The position numbers and the translations under genes were made by a program. From Clavibacter sp. VKM Ac-2873 (GTDB lineage Bacteria; Actinomycetota; Actinomycetes; Actinomycetales; Microbacteriaceae): a DNA stretch of 64,000 nucleotides. Below the pieces are notes generated by a model that ran no database searches, was not told where the DNA came from, and saw only the letters and a program-made list of their open reading frames with translations. Location: NCBI RefSeq assembly GCF_015351075.1, contig NZ_JADKRS010000005.1, positions 3,577-67,576 of the forward strand, read 5' to 3'. Below are positions 46,647 to 56,140 of the stretch, in pieces (position 1 is the first letter of the stretch; each line of letters opens with the position of its first letter).

Positions 46647-47656
46647 TAGTTCGCTCCGGAGAAGGCCTTGCGGCGGCTGATGATGTAGCGGGCCAGCATG
46701 TTCACGGCCAGCGTGATGACGAAGAGCATGAGGCCGGAGGCGATGAGCTCGTTGATCTTGAGGCCGTACGCCTCGGGGAAGCTCAGCGCGATGTTCGCGG
46801 CCACGGTGTTGGAGTTCGTCGACTGGAACCAGGCGAAGTTCACGACCGCGGCGGGGGAGAGGACGATCGCGACCGCCATCGTCTCGCCGAGGGCACGGCC
46901 GAGGCCGAGCATCGAGGCCGAGATGATGCCGGGGCGGCCGAAGGGCAGCACGGCGGTCTGGATCATCTCCCAGCGCGTCGCGCCGAGCGCCAGCGCGGCC
47001 TCCTCGTGCAGCTTCGGCGTCTGCAGGAAGACCTCGCGGCAGAGCGCGGTGACGATCGGCAGGATCATGACGGCGAGCACGACGGCGACCGTGAAGATCG
47101 TGCGGCCGGTGCCGGAGACGGGACCGGCGAAGAGCGGGAACCAGCCGAACGCGTCGGTGAGGAACGCATAGAACGGCTGCAGGAACCGCGCCAGCACCGT
47201 GATGCCCCAGAGGCCGAAGACGACCGAGGGCACGGCGGCCAGCAGGTCGATCACGTAGCCGAGTCCCTGCGCCAGGCGGCGGGGCGCGTAGTGCGAGATG
47301 AAGAGGGCGATGCCGATGGCGACGGGGACGGCCATGAGCATGGCGAGCGCCGCGGCGTAGACCGTGCCGAACATGAGCGGCCCGACGTACGCCCAGAAGC
47401 CGGCACCGCCGGAGATCTCGGCGGGCGAGGCCGTGAGGGCCGGGATGCTCTGCACGATGAGGAACAGCGCGACGGCCGCGAGGATGACGAGGATGAGCGT
47501 GCCGGATCCGCGGGAGAGCCCGGAGAAGACGCGGTCGCCGACGCGGGCCTTCGGCTTCGCGTCCTGAGAGCTGCGGGGAGCTGCGGGGGCGGCGGCGACG
47601 TCGCGCGGCCGATCGGACTCGGGAGCCTGGGGTGGCTGCGGGGCGGCGGTCGTCAT
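46646..47656 (-). CDS. pstC: Phosphate ABC transporter permease PstC
   Basis: This 336-aa permease has an N-terminal disordered Pro/Ala-rich segment (about 1-40) and then seven or so TM segments. The EAA loop is LHEEAALALGATRWEMIQTAVLP. LLAAVPSVVFGLWGI is a PstC signature. A hairpin in the 106-bp gap separates it from pstS, likely lowering permease relative to binding-protein synthesis. Confidence 0.96.
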   Translation of the reverse strand: MTTAAPQPPQAPESDRPRDVAAAPAAPRSSQDAKPKARVGDRVFSGLSRGSGTLILVILAAVALFLIVQSIPALTASPAEISGGAGFWAYVGPLMFGTVYAAALAMLMAVPVAIGIALFISHYAPRRLAQGLGYVIDLLAAVPSVVFGLWGITVLARFLQPFYAFLTDAFGWFPLFAGPVSGTGRTIFTVAVVLAVMILPIVTALCREVFLQTPKLHEEAALALGATRWEMIQTAVLPFGRPGIISASMLGLGRALGETMAVAIVLSPAAVVNFAWFQSTNSNTVAANIALSFPEAYGLKINELIASGLMLFVITLAVNMLARYIISRRKAFSGAN

Positions 47657-47715
47657 GGGTCGGGGTCCCTACGGTCTGGATGGTGGGGCTGCGGGCGGCG
47701 GTCCGCCCGTGGGGA

Positions 47716-47751
47716 CGCCCCCTGACCCGCGCGAGCGCGGATCAGGGGGCG
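47716..47751 (-). terminator. Intra-operon hairpin between pstS and pstC
   Basis: GCCCCCTGA (47717-47725) pairs with TCAGGGGGC (47742-47750), with an inner CCGCG/CGCGG stem. It is placed 12 bp after the pstS stop. It would act as a partial terminator or an mRNA-stabilising 3' end. Confidence 0.65.
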
Positions 47752-47762
47752 GGCGGAGGGTG

Positions 47763-48860
47763 CTACTTGATCGACTCGACCGCGGTCTTCACCTGGGCGG
47801 CGACCGTGTCGGAGAGCGGCGCGGCGCCGGCCTTGTCGGCGGCGAGCTGCTGGCCCTCGCTGCTGGTGACGTAGCCGAGGTAGGCCTTGACGAGCTCGCC
47901 GACGGCCGGGTCCTTGTACTCCTGGCAGGCGATGAGGTAGCTGACGAGGACGATCGGGTAGACGCCCGACTCGGTGGTGGAGTAGTCGAGGTCGAAGACG
48001 ACGTCGTTCGCCTCACGGCCCGAGGCCTCGGGCGACGCCTCGACGACGGCGGCAGCGGCCTCCGGCGAGAAGCCGACGAACTCGTCGCCGACCTTGATCT
48101 TGGCGACGCCGAGGGAGCCGGCCTTGGACGCGTCGGCGTAGCCGATGATGTTGGTGCCGCCGGTGACGGCGTCGACCACGCCGGAGGTGCCCTGGGCCGC
48201 CTCGCCGCCCTGGTAGGGCCAGACGCCCTTGGGCTCCGCGTCCCAGACCGTCTTGGCCGTGGTGTTGAGGTACCTCGCGAAGTTCTCGGTGGTGCCCGAG
48301 TCGTCCGAGCGGTGCACGGCGGTGATGCCGGCGTCGGGCATCGTGGCGTCGGGGTTCAGCGCGACGATGGCCGGGTCGTTCCACTTCGTGATGGTGCCCT
48401 TGAAGATGCCCGCGGCGGTGGCGGCGTCGAGGTGCAGCTCCTTCACGCCGTCGATCTTGAACATGAGGGCGATGGGGGAGATGTAGGCGGGGACGTCGAT
48501 CGGCTTGACGCCGTCGGCGCACTGGCCGAACGTGCCCGTGAGCTCGTCGGTCTTGAGCGCGCGGTCGGAGCCGGCGAAGTTGGCGTTCTGGCCGCCGGCC
48601 ATGAACGCCTCGCGGCCGGCGCCGGAACCCTCGCCGGCGTAGCTGACGGTGACGCCGGGGTTGGCGGTCTGGAACGCGGCGTTCCAGGCCTCCTGGGCCG
48701 CGCCCTGCGAGGTGGCGCCGATGCCGTTGAGCGTGCCGGACAGGGTGGACTCCGAAGCGGTGCCCCCCTCGGCGGGCGCCTCGTTGGAGGCGCAGGAGGA
48801 GAGTGCGATGGCGGTGACGGCGGCGAGCGCTGCTGCGCTGCCGAGACGCGAGATCTTCAC
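47763..48860 (-). CDS. pstS: Phosphate-binding lipoprotein PstS
   Basis: This 365-aa secreted lipoprotein binds phosphate for the PstCAB transporter. The signal peptide runs to lipobox LSSC (Cys near residue 23). Phosphate-binding loops seen are GAGSGAGREAF (as GEGSGAGREAF), HRSDDSGTTENF, and IGYADASKAG. GTG at 48860 is chosen to give a short n-region (VKISRLGS), with GGAAGG nine bases upstream. It is first in the operon, behind a PHO box. Confidence 0.96.
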   Translation of the reverse strand: MKISRLGSAAALAAVTAIALSSCASNEAPAEGGTASESTLSGTLNGIGATSQGAAQEAWNAAFQTANPGVTVSYAGEGSGAGREAFMAGGQNANFAGSDRALKTDELTGTFGQCADGVKPIDVPAYISPIALMFKIDGVKELHLDAATAAGIFKGTITKWNDPAIVALNPDATMPDAGITAVHRSDDSGTTENFARYLNTTAKTVWDAEPKGVWPYQGGEAAQGTSGVVDAVTGGTNIIGYADASKAGSLGVAKIKVGDEFVGFSPEAAAAVVEASPEASGREANDVVFDLDYSTTESGVYPIVLVSYLIACQEYKDPAVGELVKAYLGYVTSSEGQQLAADKAGAAPLSDTVAAQVKTAVESIK

Positions 48861-48918
48861 GTGATGAGGCCTTCCGGGTATTTCTTGCTGTGAGGAGGCA
48901 GGTGCATGCCCCTCGATG

Positions 48919-48924
48919 AAGCTA
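48919..48924 (-). promoter_or_regulatory. -10 box of the pst operon
   Basis: TAGCTT (minus strand) lies about 32 bp downstream of the PHO box and 58 bp before the pstS start. The -35 is poor, as expected for an activator-dependent promoter. Confidence 0.5.
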
Positions 48925-48955
48925 TGTCGGGCTCTTGACCGGTTCGGCGGATATC

Positions 48956-48973
48956 GGTGAACGGGAGGTGAAC
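48956..48973 (-). promoter_or_regulatory. PHO box upstream of pstS
   Basis: On the minus strand GTTCACC-TCCC-GTTCACC gives two perfect 7-mers with 11-bp periodicity. This is the direct-repeat unit known for PhoP-type regulators in Streptomyces and relatives. Binding by the RegX3/PhoP-like regulator encoded at 62.6 kb is inferred. Confidence 0.88.
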
Positions 48974-49059
48974 AGACCGCGTGGATGGGCACGGGCTCAG
49001 GCGCCTGGGCGCACAGTGGTCGGTCGGGCAGCGTGCGGGGAGTCGGGAGGCCGAGCCCG

Positions 49060-50001
49060 TCAGGCCGAGGGCCCGTACGTCTCCACCGCGAGGATCCCCG
49101 CCGCCGGGTCCGCCGCCGACAGGTGCACCACCGAGAACTCGGCGGGCGACAGCATCCCGGCCCGCGGCATGCGGCTCGCGCGTGGCGTCTCGGTGGCGAG
49201 GGCGATCTCGTGCAGGATCTCCGGCAGCACCGGGCTGTGGCTGCAGAGCACGGCGCTGCGGGCCTTGCGCACGCGCTTCGCCACGGTCTCGCGCACGGAT
49301 CCTCCGTCGGTCTCGTACGCGTCCTGGCTGATCCCCGCGTCGTCCTTCACCCGTCGGCCGAGGGCCTCGGCGAGGGGCGCGACGGTCTGCAGGCAGCGCT
49401 CGGCGGTGCTGCTGGTGACGACCCGCGGGCCGAACGCGAGCAGCGTCGGCACGATCGACCGCGCCTCGTCGCGTCCGCGCGCGCTGAGCGGTCGGGAGGC
49501 GTCCGGCCCGTCCCACTCGTACGGCTGCACGGCGTGGCCGTGGCGCAGCGCGATGAGGGCGAACGACCGGTGCGCGCCCGTCTCCACGAGCCCGGCGAAC
49601 AGGTCGAGGATCTGCACCTCGCCCGGGTAGTCGAGGCGCTTGCGGGCGTTGGGGAGGGAGACCCACTCGACGCTCTCGACCTCGTCGTCCGGCTCGAAGC
49701 GGCCGGCCTCCACCATGGCGTCCGTGGCCTCGGCCGCCCAGTAGCTCACGGACTTGCGGCGACCGCCGGAGATGCCGTACTCGATGGCGCCGAGGGGCAC
49801 GCCGAGCGCGACCCGGAGGCCCGTCTCCTCGTGCACCTCGCGGACGGCGGTCTGCGGCAGCGTCTCGCCGGGATCCACCTTGCCCTTCGGCAGGGAGGTG
49901 TCGCGGCGGCGCGCGCGGTGGATGATGAGCACCCGGATCCGGTCGTCGACCATGCGCCAGACCACGGCGCCCGCGGCGAAGACGGAGGGGGCGGGTGGCA
50001 C
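49060..50001 (-). CDS. Nudix hydrolase fused to histidine phosphatase (MutT1-like)
   Basis: This 313-aa two-domain protein has a Nudix domain (about 1-150) with the box GKVDPGETLPQTAVREVHEETGL. A SixA-like histidine phosphatase follows (about 165-313), with ALRHGHAVQPYEW and a second His in LCSHSPVLPE. Mycobacterial MutT1 has the same fusion and hydrolyses 8-oxo-GTP and diadenosine polyphosphates to monophosphates. GTG at 50001 is chosen because TAGCGT lies seven bases upstream; GTG at 50010 overlaps that box. It is 41 bp downstream of ppk on the same strand. Confidence 0.9.
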   Translation of the reverse strand: MPPAPSVFAAGAVVWRMVDDRIRVLIIHRARRRDTSLPKGKVDPGETLPQTAVREVHEETGLRVALGVPLGAIEYGISGGRRKSVSYWAAEATDAMVEAGRFEPDDEVESVEWVSLPNARKRLDYPGEVQILDLFAGLVETGAHRSFALIALRHGHAVQPYEWDGPDASRPLSARGRDEARSIVPTLLAFGPRVVTSSTAERCLQTVAPLAEALGRRVKDDAGISQDAYETDGGSVRETVAKRVRKARSAVLCSHSPVLPEILHEIALATETPRASRMPRAGMLSPAEFSVVHLSAADPAAGILAVETYGPSA

Positions 50002-50008
50002 GTCCTCC

Positions 50009-50014
50009 ACGCTA
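50009..50014 (-). promoter_or_regulatory. -10 box for leaderless Nudix/phosphatase gene
   Basis: TAGCGT (minus strand) is seven bases before the GTG at 50001. GGAGG between them is too close to the start to act as a Shine-Dalgarno. Confidence 0.45.
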
Positions 50015-50042
50015 GCGGGATCGGCGCCGGGCGCAGCGGTGC

Positions 50043-52226
50043 TCAGCGGAGCACGCGCCGCTTGCGCTTGGACACGATGCCCATCACCGCGGTCTGCAGG
50101 TCCTCCAGCGTTGTGCCGTCCGCGCCCTTGTTGCGGCGCGTCCACTCCCCGTCGGAGTCGAGGATCCAGGCGGAGGTCGTGTCGGCCATGGCGCGGTCGA
50201 ACAGGTCCTCGATCTCCTGCAGGTGCGCGGGGTCCACGAGCCGCACGAGCGCCTCGACGCGGCGGTCGAGGTTGCGGTGCATCATGTCGGCGCTGCCGAT
50301 GTAGGTGGCCTGGTCGCCGTCGTTGACGAACGAGAACACGCGGCTGTGCTCGAGGTAGCGGCCGAGGATCGACCGCACCTCGATGTTCTCGCTGAGCCCC
50401 GGCTGCCCCGGCGTGAGCGAGCAGATGCCGCGCACCCAGACCTGCACGGGCACGCCCGCGTTGCTGGCCCGGTACAGCGCGTCGATGATCTTCTCGTCGA
50501 CGATGGAGTTGACCTTGATGCGGATGCCGCTCGGCTTGCCGTCGAGCGCGTTCTGCGTCTCCACGGCGATGCGCTTGAGCAGGCCCTTGCGCAGGTGCAG
50601 CGGCGCGACGAGCAGGCGCTTGAACTTCTTCTCGATGCCGTAGCCGGAGAGCTCGTTGAACAGGCGCGTGAGGTCCTTGCCCACGACGTCGTCCGCGGTG
50701 AGGAGTCCGAGGTCCTCGTAGATGCGGCTCGTCTTGGGGTTGTAGTTGCCCGTGCCGATGTGGCTGTAGTGCCGGAGCACCCCGCCCTTCTCCTGGCGGA
50801 TGACGAGCGCGAGCTTGCAGTGCGTCTTGAGACCCGCGACGCCGTAGACGACGTGCACGCCGGCCTTCTCGAGCTTGCGGGCCCACGTGATGTTGGCCTG
50901 CTCGTCGAACCGCGCCTTGATCTCCACGAGCGCGAGCACCTGCTTGCCGGCCTCGGCGGCGTCGATGAGCGCCTCGACGATGGGGCTGTCCCCGCTCGTG
51001 CGGTAGAGGGTCTGCTTGATGGCGAGCACGTGCGGATCCGCCGCCGCCTGCTCGAGGAACGCCTGCACGCTCGTGGTGAACGACTCGTAGGGGTGGTGCA
51101 GCAGGATGTCCTGCTGCGCGATGGAGCGGAAGATGTCGGCGCGCGAGTTGTCCTCGGCGGGCTTCAGGGCGACGGCCGTGGTGGGCACGTTGTTCGGGTA
51201 GTGCAGCGACGGGCGGTCGAGCTTCGCGAGGTCGAACAGGCCGCCGAGGTCGAGCGGGGACGGGAGCGTGAACACCTCCTGCTCGGTGATGTCGAGCTCG
51301 CGCATGAGGAGGTCGAGCGTGACCGCGTCCATGTCGTCCGAGATCTCGAGGCGGATGGGCGGGCCGAAGCGGCGCCGCAGCAGCTCCTTCTCGAGGGCCT
51401 GGATGAGGTTCTCGGTCTCGTCCTCCTCGATCTGCACGTCCTCGTTGCGCGTGACGCGGAAGACGTGGTGCTCGACGATCTCCATGCCGGGGAACAGCGT
51501 CTGCAGCTGGTTCGCGATGAGGTCCTCGAGCGCGATGAAGTCGATGGGACCCGAGCGTGTGTCGGGCGTGAGCGGCATGAAGCGCGGGAGCATCTGCGGC
51601 ACCTTGATGCGCGCGAACTCCTGGCGGTTCGTCTTCGGGTTGCGGATGCGCACAGAGAGGTTCAGCGACAGGCCGGAGATGTAGGGGAACGGGTGCGCCG
51701 GATCCACCGCGAGCGGCATGAGCACGGGGAACACCTGCTCGGAGAACAGCTCGTGCAGGCGGTCCTGCTGCGCCTCGTCGAGCGAGTCCCAGCGGACGAT
51801 GCGGATGCCCTGCTCCTCGAGCGCCGGGCGGACGCTGTCGTTGAAGGCGGCCGCGTGCCGCACCTGGAGCCGGTACGCGGTCTCGTTGATGGCGGAGAGC
51901 ACCTCGGCCGGGGTGCGGCCGATGTTGGTGGGGACGGCGAGGCCCGTGGCGATGCGGCGCTTGAGGCCGGCGACGCGGACCATGAAGAACTCGTCGAGGT
52001 TGCTGGCGAAGATCGCGAGGAAGTTGGCCCGCTCGAGGACCGGCAGCTCGGGGTCCTCGGCGAGCTCCAGCACGCGCCGGTTGAAGGCCAGCCAGCTCAG
52101 CTCGCGGTCGAGGAAGCGCCCCTCGGGGAGGGTCCCGTCGTCCTCGAGGAGCTCGTCCTCGTCGTCGAAGTCGTCCAGGGATTCGGCGACCGCCTTCGCA
52201 TCCCCGATGTACGTCTCGCTGTCCAT
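50043..52226 (-). CDS. ppk: Polyphosphate kinase PPK1
   Basis: This 727-aa enzyme reversibly polymerises the gamma-phosphate of ATP into polyphosphate. Domain order is N-terminal ([20 protein letters not shown]), head, then two phospholipase-D-like catalytic domains. The autophosphorylated His489 is in SHIGTGNYN, and the second conserved His is in EHSRVFSF. An N-terminal acidic extension of about 35 residues precedes the family core. A PHO box 43 bp upstream predicts induction under phosphate limitation. Confidence 0.97.
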   Translation of the reverse strand: MDSETYIGDAKAVAESLDDFDDEDELLEDDGTLPEGRFLDRELSWLAFNRRVLELAEDPELPVLERANFLAIFASNLDEFFMVRVAGLKRRIATGLAVPTNIGRTPAEVLSAINETAYRLQVRHAAAFNDSVRPALEEQGIRIVRWDSLDEAQQDRLHELFSEQVFPVLMPLAVDPAHPFPYISGLSLNLSVRIRNPKTNRQEFARIKVPQMLPRFMPLTPDTRSGPIDFIALEDLIANQLQTLFPGMEIVEHHVFRVTRNEDVQIEEDETENLIQALEKELLRRRFGPPIRLEISDDMDAVTLDLLMRELDITEQEVFTLPSPLDLGGLFDLAKLDRPSLHYPNNVPTTAVALKPAEDNSRADIFRSIAQQDILLHHPYESFTTSVQAFLEQAAADPHVLAIKQTLYRTSGDSPIVEALIDAAEAGKQVLALVEIKARFDEQANITWARKLEKAGVHVVYGVAGLKTHCKLALVIRQEKGGVLRHYSHIGTGNYNPKTSRIYEDLGLLTADDVVGKDLTRLFNELSGYGIEKKFKRLLVAPLHLRKGLLKRIAVETQNALDGKPSGIRIKVNSIVDEKIIDALYRASNAGVPVQVWVRGICSLTPGQPGLSENIEVRSILGRYLEHSRVFSFVNDGDQATYIGSADMMHRNLDRRVEALVRLVDPAHLQEIEDLFDRAMADTTSAWILDSDGEWTRRNKGADGTTLEDLQTAVMGIVSKRKRRVLR

Positions 52227-52268
52227 CCGCCCATCATGGCATCGCAGTGCGCGCTCCGACCTCCGGCA

Positions 52269-52286
52269 GGTGAACGCACGGTGAAC
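52269..52286 (-). promoter_or_regulatory. PHO box upstream of ppk
   Basis: On the minus strand GTTCACC-GTGC-GTTCACC forms two perfect 7-mers 11 bp apart, the same element as before pstS. It ends 43 bp before the ppk start codon. Confidence 0.85.
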
Positions 52287-52319
52287 CGCATCCGGGGAGA
52301 GCCGGGGGAGGCACGGGGA

Positions 52320-53243
52320 TCAGGCGCGGCGGTACTGGACGTCGACCGCGGCGTCGCGGAACGCGGCCCGACGGTACAGCGCCAGCGCGGGCGCGTTGTC
52401 GGCCTCGACGTAGAGGTCGACCTCCTCGTGCCCGCGCTCGGCGAGCAGGCCGAGGCCGGCCGCGAGGAGGGCGGATCCGAGGCCGCGGGCGCCTCGGTCG
52501 GGATCCACGCCCAGCACGTACACCTCCGCCTCGCCGCCCTCCACCTTGAGCCAGTGGAAGCCGGCGAGCCGGCCGTCCTCGTCCCGGGCGAGGAGCAGCA
52601 GCGCCGGATCGAACCACGTCTCGGCGACGCGGTCGTCGAGGTCGCCGCGGGTCATCCGGCCCTGCTCGGGATGGCTCGCGAAGGCGCGCGCGTTGAGCGC
52701 GACCCAGTCGTCGGCGTCCTCCGGCGTGAAGGAGGAGAGCGCGAGGCCCGCGGGAATCGGGCGCACGCCGAGCCCGGTGCGCGCCTCCGCGACCGACGCG
52801 CGCAGCTGCAGGAGCTCGCGGGCGCGCTCGAGGCCGGTCGCCGCGGCGAGGGCGCGGGCCGCGGGGTGGTCCCCGTGCGCCCAGACGGAGACGGGGGATC
52901 CCGCGGCCTCCCCGAGCACGGCGTCGAGGAGCGCACGGCCGATGCCTCGGCGGCGGTGGGCGGGATCCACGACGAGCTCGGCCTCGACGCCGCCGTCGCC
53001 GCGCGCCACGACGGCCGCGCCGATCGTGCGGTCGTCCGTCCCGTCGATGCCGAGGAGGGCGGGCCCGCCCTCGGTGCCGAGCGTGAGGCGGGTCTGCTCG
53101 TTGAACGGGGCGACGCCGTCGGCCTCGCGGGCGCGGTCCGCGAGCGCGAGGGCCCGGCGCACGGCGTCGGGCGTCGGGCGGGCGCGGTCGACGCGGACGG
53201 CGTCAGGCGCGTCAGGCTCCTGCGGGGGCGGGATCGCGCTCAC
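52320..53243 (-). CDS. mshD: Mycothiol synthase (mycothiol acetyltransferase)
   Basis: This 307-aa enzyme catalyses the last step of mycothiol synthesis, acetylating Cys-GlcN-Ins. It has tandem GNAT domains. The N-terminal copy has [19 protein letters not shown], and the C-terminal active copy has [25 protein letters not shown] followed by [21 protein letters not shown]. The GTG start overlaps the 3' end of the glnR-like gene by 32 bases, with GAGGAGG close upstream. glnR-mshD adjacency near pst genes is also known in mycobacteria and Streptomyces. Confidence 0.95.
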   Translation of the reverse strand: MSAIPPPQEPDAPDAVRVDRARPTPDAVRRALALADRAREADGVAPFNEQTRLTLGTEGGPALLGIDGTDDRTIGAAVVARGDGGVEAELVVDPAHRRRGIGRALLDAVLGEAAGSPVSVWAHGDHPAARALAAATGLERARELLQLRASVAEARTGLGVRPIPAGLALSSFTPEDADDWVALNARAFASHPEQGRMTRGDLDDRVAETWFDPALLLLARDEDGRLAGFHWLKVEGGEAEVYVLGVDPDRGARGLGSALLAAGLGLLAERGHEEVDLYVEADNAPALALYRRAAFRDAAVDVQYRRA

Positions 53244-53904
53244 CGTCCTCCTCGTAGACGTTGAAGCGGTAGCCGACGTTGCGCACCGTGCCGATGAGCG
53301 ACTCGAGGTCGCCGAGCTTCGCCCGCAGGCGCCGGACGTGCACGTCGACCGTGCGCGTGCCGCCGAAGTAGTCGTAGCCCCACACCTCGCTGAGCAGCTG
53401 CTCGCGCGTGAAGACCCGCGACGGGTGGCTCGCGAAGAAGCGCAGCAGCTCGAACTCCTTGAAGGTCAGGTCGAGCGGCTTGCCGTGCACCTTGGCGGAG
53501 TAGCTGGCCTCGTCGATGACCACGCCCGAGGCCTGGATCTTGCTGCCCGTGTGCTCGAGCGCCGCCCGGCCGATGACGAGGCGCACGCGCGCGTCGACCT
53601 CGGCGGGACCGGCGGAGTCGAGGATCACGTCGGTCGCGCCCCAGTCGGCGCTGACCGCGGTGAGCCCGCCCTCGGTGAGCACGAGGATGAGCGGCGTGCC
53701 GCCGCCCGTGGTGGTGAGGATCTTGCAGAGGGACTTCGCGCTCGCGAGGTCGCGGCGGGCGTCGACGAGCACGAGATCGGCCGCGGGGGCGTTCACGAGG
53801 CTCGACGCATCCGCCTGGATGTGCCGCGTCCGGTGGCTGAGGAGCCCGAGCGCCGGGAGCACGTCGGTGTCCGCGGACGAGGTCAGGATCAACAGCTGGG
53901 CCAC
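53212..53904 (-). CDS. glnR: Orphan OmpR-type response regulator, GlnR-like
   Basis: This 230-aa protein has an atypical receiver domain (about 1-115) in which [10 protein letters not shown] holds the acidic pocket position. The usual DD pair and the conserved Lys are not evident. The C-terminal winged helix (about 135-225) includes [49 protein letters not shown]. This fits GlnR, which acts without a cognate kinase and controls nitrogen assimilation. Position beside mshD supports the ortholog call. GTG at 53904 has GGAGG six bases upstream. Whether it controls nitrogen genes here is inferred. Confidence 0.82.
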   Translation of the reverse strand: MAQLLILTSSADTDVLPALGLLSHRTRHIQADASSLVNAPAADLVLVDARRDLASAKSLCKILTTTGGGTPLILVLTEGGLTAVSADWGATDVILDSAGPAEVDARVRLVIGRAALEHTGSKIQASGVVIDEASYSAKVHGKPLDLTFKEFELLRFFASHPSRVFTREQLLSEVWGYDYFGGTRTVDVHVRRLRAKLGDLESLIGTVRNVGYRFNVYEEDGERDPAPAGA

Positions 53905-53957
53905 AGGGATCCTCCATGGATGAATTCCCCCCATGATACGTGGGGCAGGATTGCAGG

Positions 53958-54224
53958 GTGACCTCCCCCTTGCGCAGCCTCCTCCCCGTCTGGCTGGCCG
54001 CCGCCGTCGGCGCGGTCGTGGTGGCGGTCGCGGTCGGCCCCGACGCGGCCCCGCGGTGGTTCCCGCTCGTCCTCGCCGCGTGCGTCATCGCGACCTTCGT
54101 GATCCAGCTGGCGCTGCCCCGCAAGACCGGCTTCGTCGACCGGGCGGTCGGCAGCGTCGTCGGCTCCGTGCTCGTGCTGGCGGCGGCCACGGCCGTCGTG
54201 CTGCTCGTGCCCGTCGCCGCCTAG
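53958..54224 (+). CDS. Small three-TM membrane protein
   Basis: This 88-aa protein has about three hydrophobic helices ([57 protein letters not shown]). GTG at 53958 is favoured over 53940 because it avoids a polar extension and has GCAGG just upstream. It is divergent from glnR. Function unknown. Confidence 0.78.
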   Translation: MTSPLRSLLPVWLAAAVGAVVVAVAVGPDAAPRWFPLVLAACVIATFVIQLALPRKTGFVDRAVGSVVGSVLVLAAATAVVLLVPVAA

Positions 54225-54255
54225 GTCGGCCGGCCGGATCCGGCGACCCGTGGGG

Positions 54256-54261
54256 TAGATT
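54256..54261 (+). promoter_or_regulatory. -10 box for the 38-aa membrane protein
   Basis: TAGATT is seven bases before the ATG at 54269, a near-ideal leaderless promoter box. Confidence 0.65.
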
Positions 54262-54268
54262 GGGCACC

Positions 54269-54385
54269 ATGTCGTCGCTGCTTGCTCTGGAACTCTTCTT
54301 CACCGGACTGCTGGTCCTGGCGAGCCTCTCCATCGGCTGGGTGTCGCTCGTCGTGGTCTACAACCTCTTCCGCGGCCAGCGCTGA
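54269..54385 (+). CDS. 38-aa single-TM membrane peptide
   Basis: An ATG ORF of 38 codons encodes a short N-terminus, one long hydrophobic helix (FFTGLLVLASLSIGWVSLVVV) and a basic tail YNLFRGQR. The charge pattern fits an N-out/C-in single-pass peptide. It stands between a three-TM protein and the nitrobindin-like gene, which starts 11 bases after its stop, so co-expression is likely. The strong -10 box at the right distance argues that it is real. Function unknown. Confidence 0.75.
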   Translation: MSSLLALELFFTGLLVLASLSIGWVSLVVVYNLFRGQR

Positions 54386-54396
54386 CCGCGCGCCGC

Positions 54397-54996
54397 ATGA
54401 TCGAGATCCCGACCGGCCTCCCCGCCGAGCTCGTCCCCCTGTCCTGGCTGCTCGGCGTCTGGGAGGGCACGGGCGTCGTCGAGTACGCCGTCGGGGACGA
54501 GGTCGTCCGCCGGGAGTTCGGACAGCGCATCAGCTTCAGCCACGACGGCCTGCCGCACCTCAACTACTCGTCGTACGCATGGGTCGAGGGCGACGACGGA
54601 CCCGTCCCCTTCGTCACCGAGACCGGCTACTGGCGGCTGCGGCGCCGCGTCACCGAGGGCGACCCGGGGCCCGCGATGCTGCCGCCTACCGGGGAGCGCC
54701 CCTTCACGACGGCCGACGAGGTCGAGACGCTCCGCAACGCGGAGGGCGGCTTCGACGTCGAGGTCGCGCTCGTGCACCCGGGCGGCGTCAGCGAGCTCTA
54801 CGTCGGGCAGGTGAAGAGCGCGCGCATCGACCTCGCGACCGACGCGGTGCTCCGCACCGAGGGCGCCAAGCCGTACACGGGCGCGACGCGGCTCTACGGC
54901 CTCGTGGAGCGCGACCTGCTCTGGGCGTGGGACATCGCGGCGCTCGGCCAGCCGCTGCGCACGCACGCCTCCGGGCGGGTGTCGCATGTCGACTGA
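54397..54996 (+). CDS. FABP-like heme-binding protein (nitrobindin / peroxynitrite isomerase family)
   Basis: This 199-aa beta-barrel protein has the family GxWxGxG motif as LLGVWEGTGVVEY near residue 20. A barrel strand pattern follows (FGQRISFSHDGLPHLNYSSYAW, TGYWRLRR). The C-terminal HASGRVSHVD may supply the axial heme His. Actinobacterial nitrobindins bind ferric heme and isomerise peroxynitrite. It overlaps the next gene by 11 bases. Confidence 0.87.
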   Translation: MIEIPTGLPAELVPLSWLLGVWEGTGVVEYAVGDEVVRREFGQRISFSHDGLPHLNYSSYAWVEGDDGPVPFVTETGYWRLRRRVTEGDPGPAMLPPTGERPFTTADEVETLRNAEGGFDVEVALVHPGGVSELYVGQVKSARIDLATDAVLRTEGAKPYTGATRLYGLVERDLLWAWDIAALGQPLRTHASGRVSHVD

Positions 54997-56140
54997 CCCG
55001 GATCCCGCCATCGCCCGCTCGCCCTTCCTCGACCTGCCCGGCGCCGTCGCCGCCGAGGGGCCGGACGCCGGCGTGCCCGCGCACCTCGGATCCCTCGTGC
55101 AGGAGCAGCGCGCGCTCGCCGCGGGGACCGCCATCGTGGACCTGTCGCACCGTGCCGTCCTCTCGGTCACAGGGGAGGACCGGCTCACCTGGCTCGACTC
55201 CATCACCAGCCAGTCGCTGCGCGGCCTCGCGCCGGGCGACTCGGCCGAGACGCTCTTCCTCGACCAGAACGGCCGCCTGGAGCACGCGGTCGGCGTGCTC
55301 GACGACGGCGTCACCACGTGGCTGCTCCTCGGTGCCGGAGACGCGGCGTCGCTGCTCGCGTACCTGCAGCGCATGCGCTTCATGCTCCGCGTGGAGCCCG
55401 CCGACCGCACGGCGGAGCTCGCCGTGATCGGCGCGCTGGGCGAGCCCGACCTCCCCGTCGCCGCGCCCGCCGGGGTGCCGCTCGTGTGGCGCGACCCGTG
55501 GGCCCACGTCGTGCCCGGAGGCCACCAGTACGCGGCCGCCGCGTCCCACCCGGGTGAGGGCTGGAGCTGGAGCGAGCGCCTCGTGCCGCGGTCCGAGCTG
55601 CCGGGCGTCGTCGCGCGGGCCGCGGCCGGCGACCTGCCCGTCGCGGGCGTCCTCGCGGCCGAGGCGCTGCGGATCGCCGCCTGGCGTCCGCGGTTCGCCA
55701 CCGAGGTCGACGACCGCACCATCCCGCACGAGCTCGACTGGCTGCGGAGCGCCGTGCACCTCAGCAAGGGCTGCTACCGCGGACAGGAGACGGTCGCCAA
55801 GGTGCACAACCTCGGCCGGCCGCCGCGCCGCCTGGTGCTCCTGCAGCTCGACGGATCCGATGCGGTGCTGCCGGGCGCGGGATCCGAGGTGCGGCTCCCC
55901 GCCGCCGCCGACGGCACCGCGGGCGAGGTCGTCGGGGCCGTCACCTCGAGCGCGCTGCACCACGAGCTCGGGCCGGTCGCGCTCGCGGTCGTCCGCCGCG
56001 GCGTCGATCCCGCGCTCCAGCTCGAGGTCGTCGCCGACGACGTGCGCGTGCAGGCCATGCAGGACGTGATCGTGCCCACCGACGCCGGCCGCTCCGCCGA
56101 CGTCCCCCGCCTGCCGCGGCTCGGTGCGGTCCGCCGCTGA
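54986..56140 (+). CDS. ygfZ: YgfZ/GcvT-like folate-binding protein
   Basis: This 384-aa protein of the tRNA-modifying/iron-sulfur repair family has the signature KGCYRGQETVAKVHNLGRPPRRL (about 257-279). The N-terminal GcvT-like fold includes LTWLDSITSQSLRGL. YgfZ uses folate in maturation of Fe-S enzymes such as MiaB. It overlaps both neighbours and sits in the block nitrobindin-ygfZ-FUSC, so the genes are one transcription unit. Confidence 0.93.
   Translation: MSTDPDPAIARSPFLDLPGAVAAEGPDAGVPAHLGSLVQEQRALAAGTAIVDLSHRAVLSVTGEDRLTWLDSITSQSLRGLAPGDSAETLFLDQNGRLEHAVGVLDDGVTTWLLLGAGDAASLLAYLQRMRFMLRVEPADRTAELAVIGALGEPDLPVAAPAGVPLVWRDPWAHVVPGGHQYAAAASHPGEGWSWSERLVPRSELPGVVARAAAGDLPVAGVLAAEALRIAAWRPRFATEVDDRTIPHELDWLRSAVHLSKGCYRGQETVAKVHNLGRPPRRLVLLQLDGSDAVLPGAGSEVRLPAAADGTAGEVVGAVTSSALHHELGPVALAVVRRGVDPALQLEVVADDVRVQAMQDVIVPTDAGRSADVPRLPRLGAVRR

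Noticed and set aside
50002-50886. 608-aa extension of the Nudix/phosphatase protein
   Set aside because: The extension is antisense-phase readthrough of ppk on the same strand, a different frame with Arg/Pro-rich sequence.
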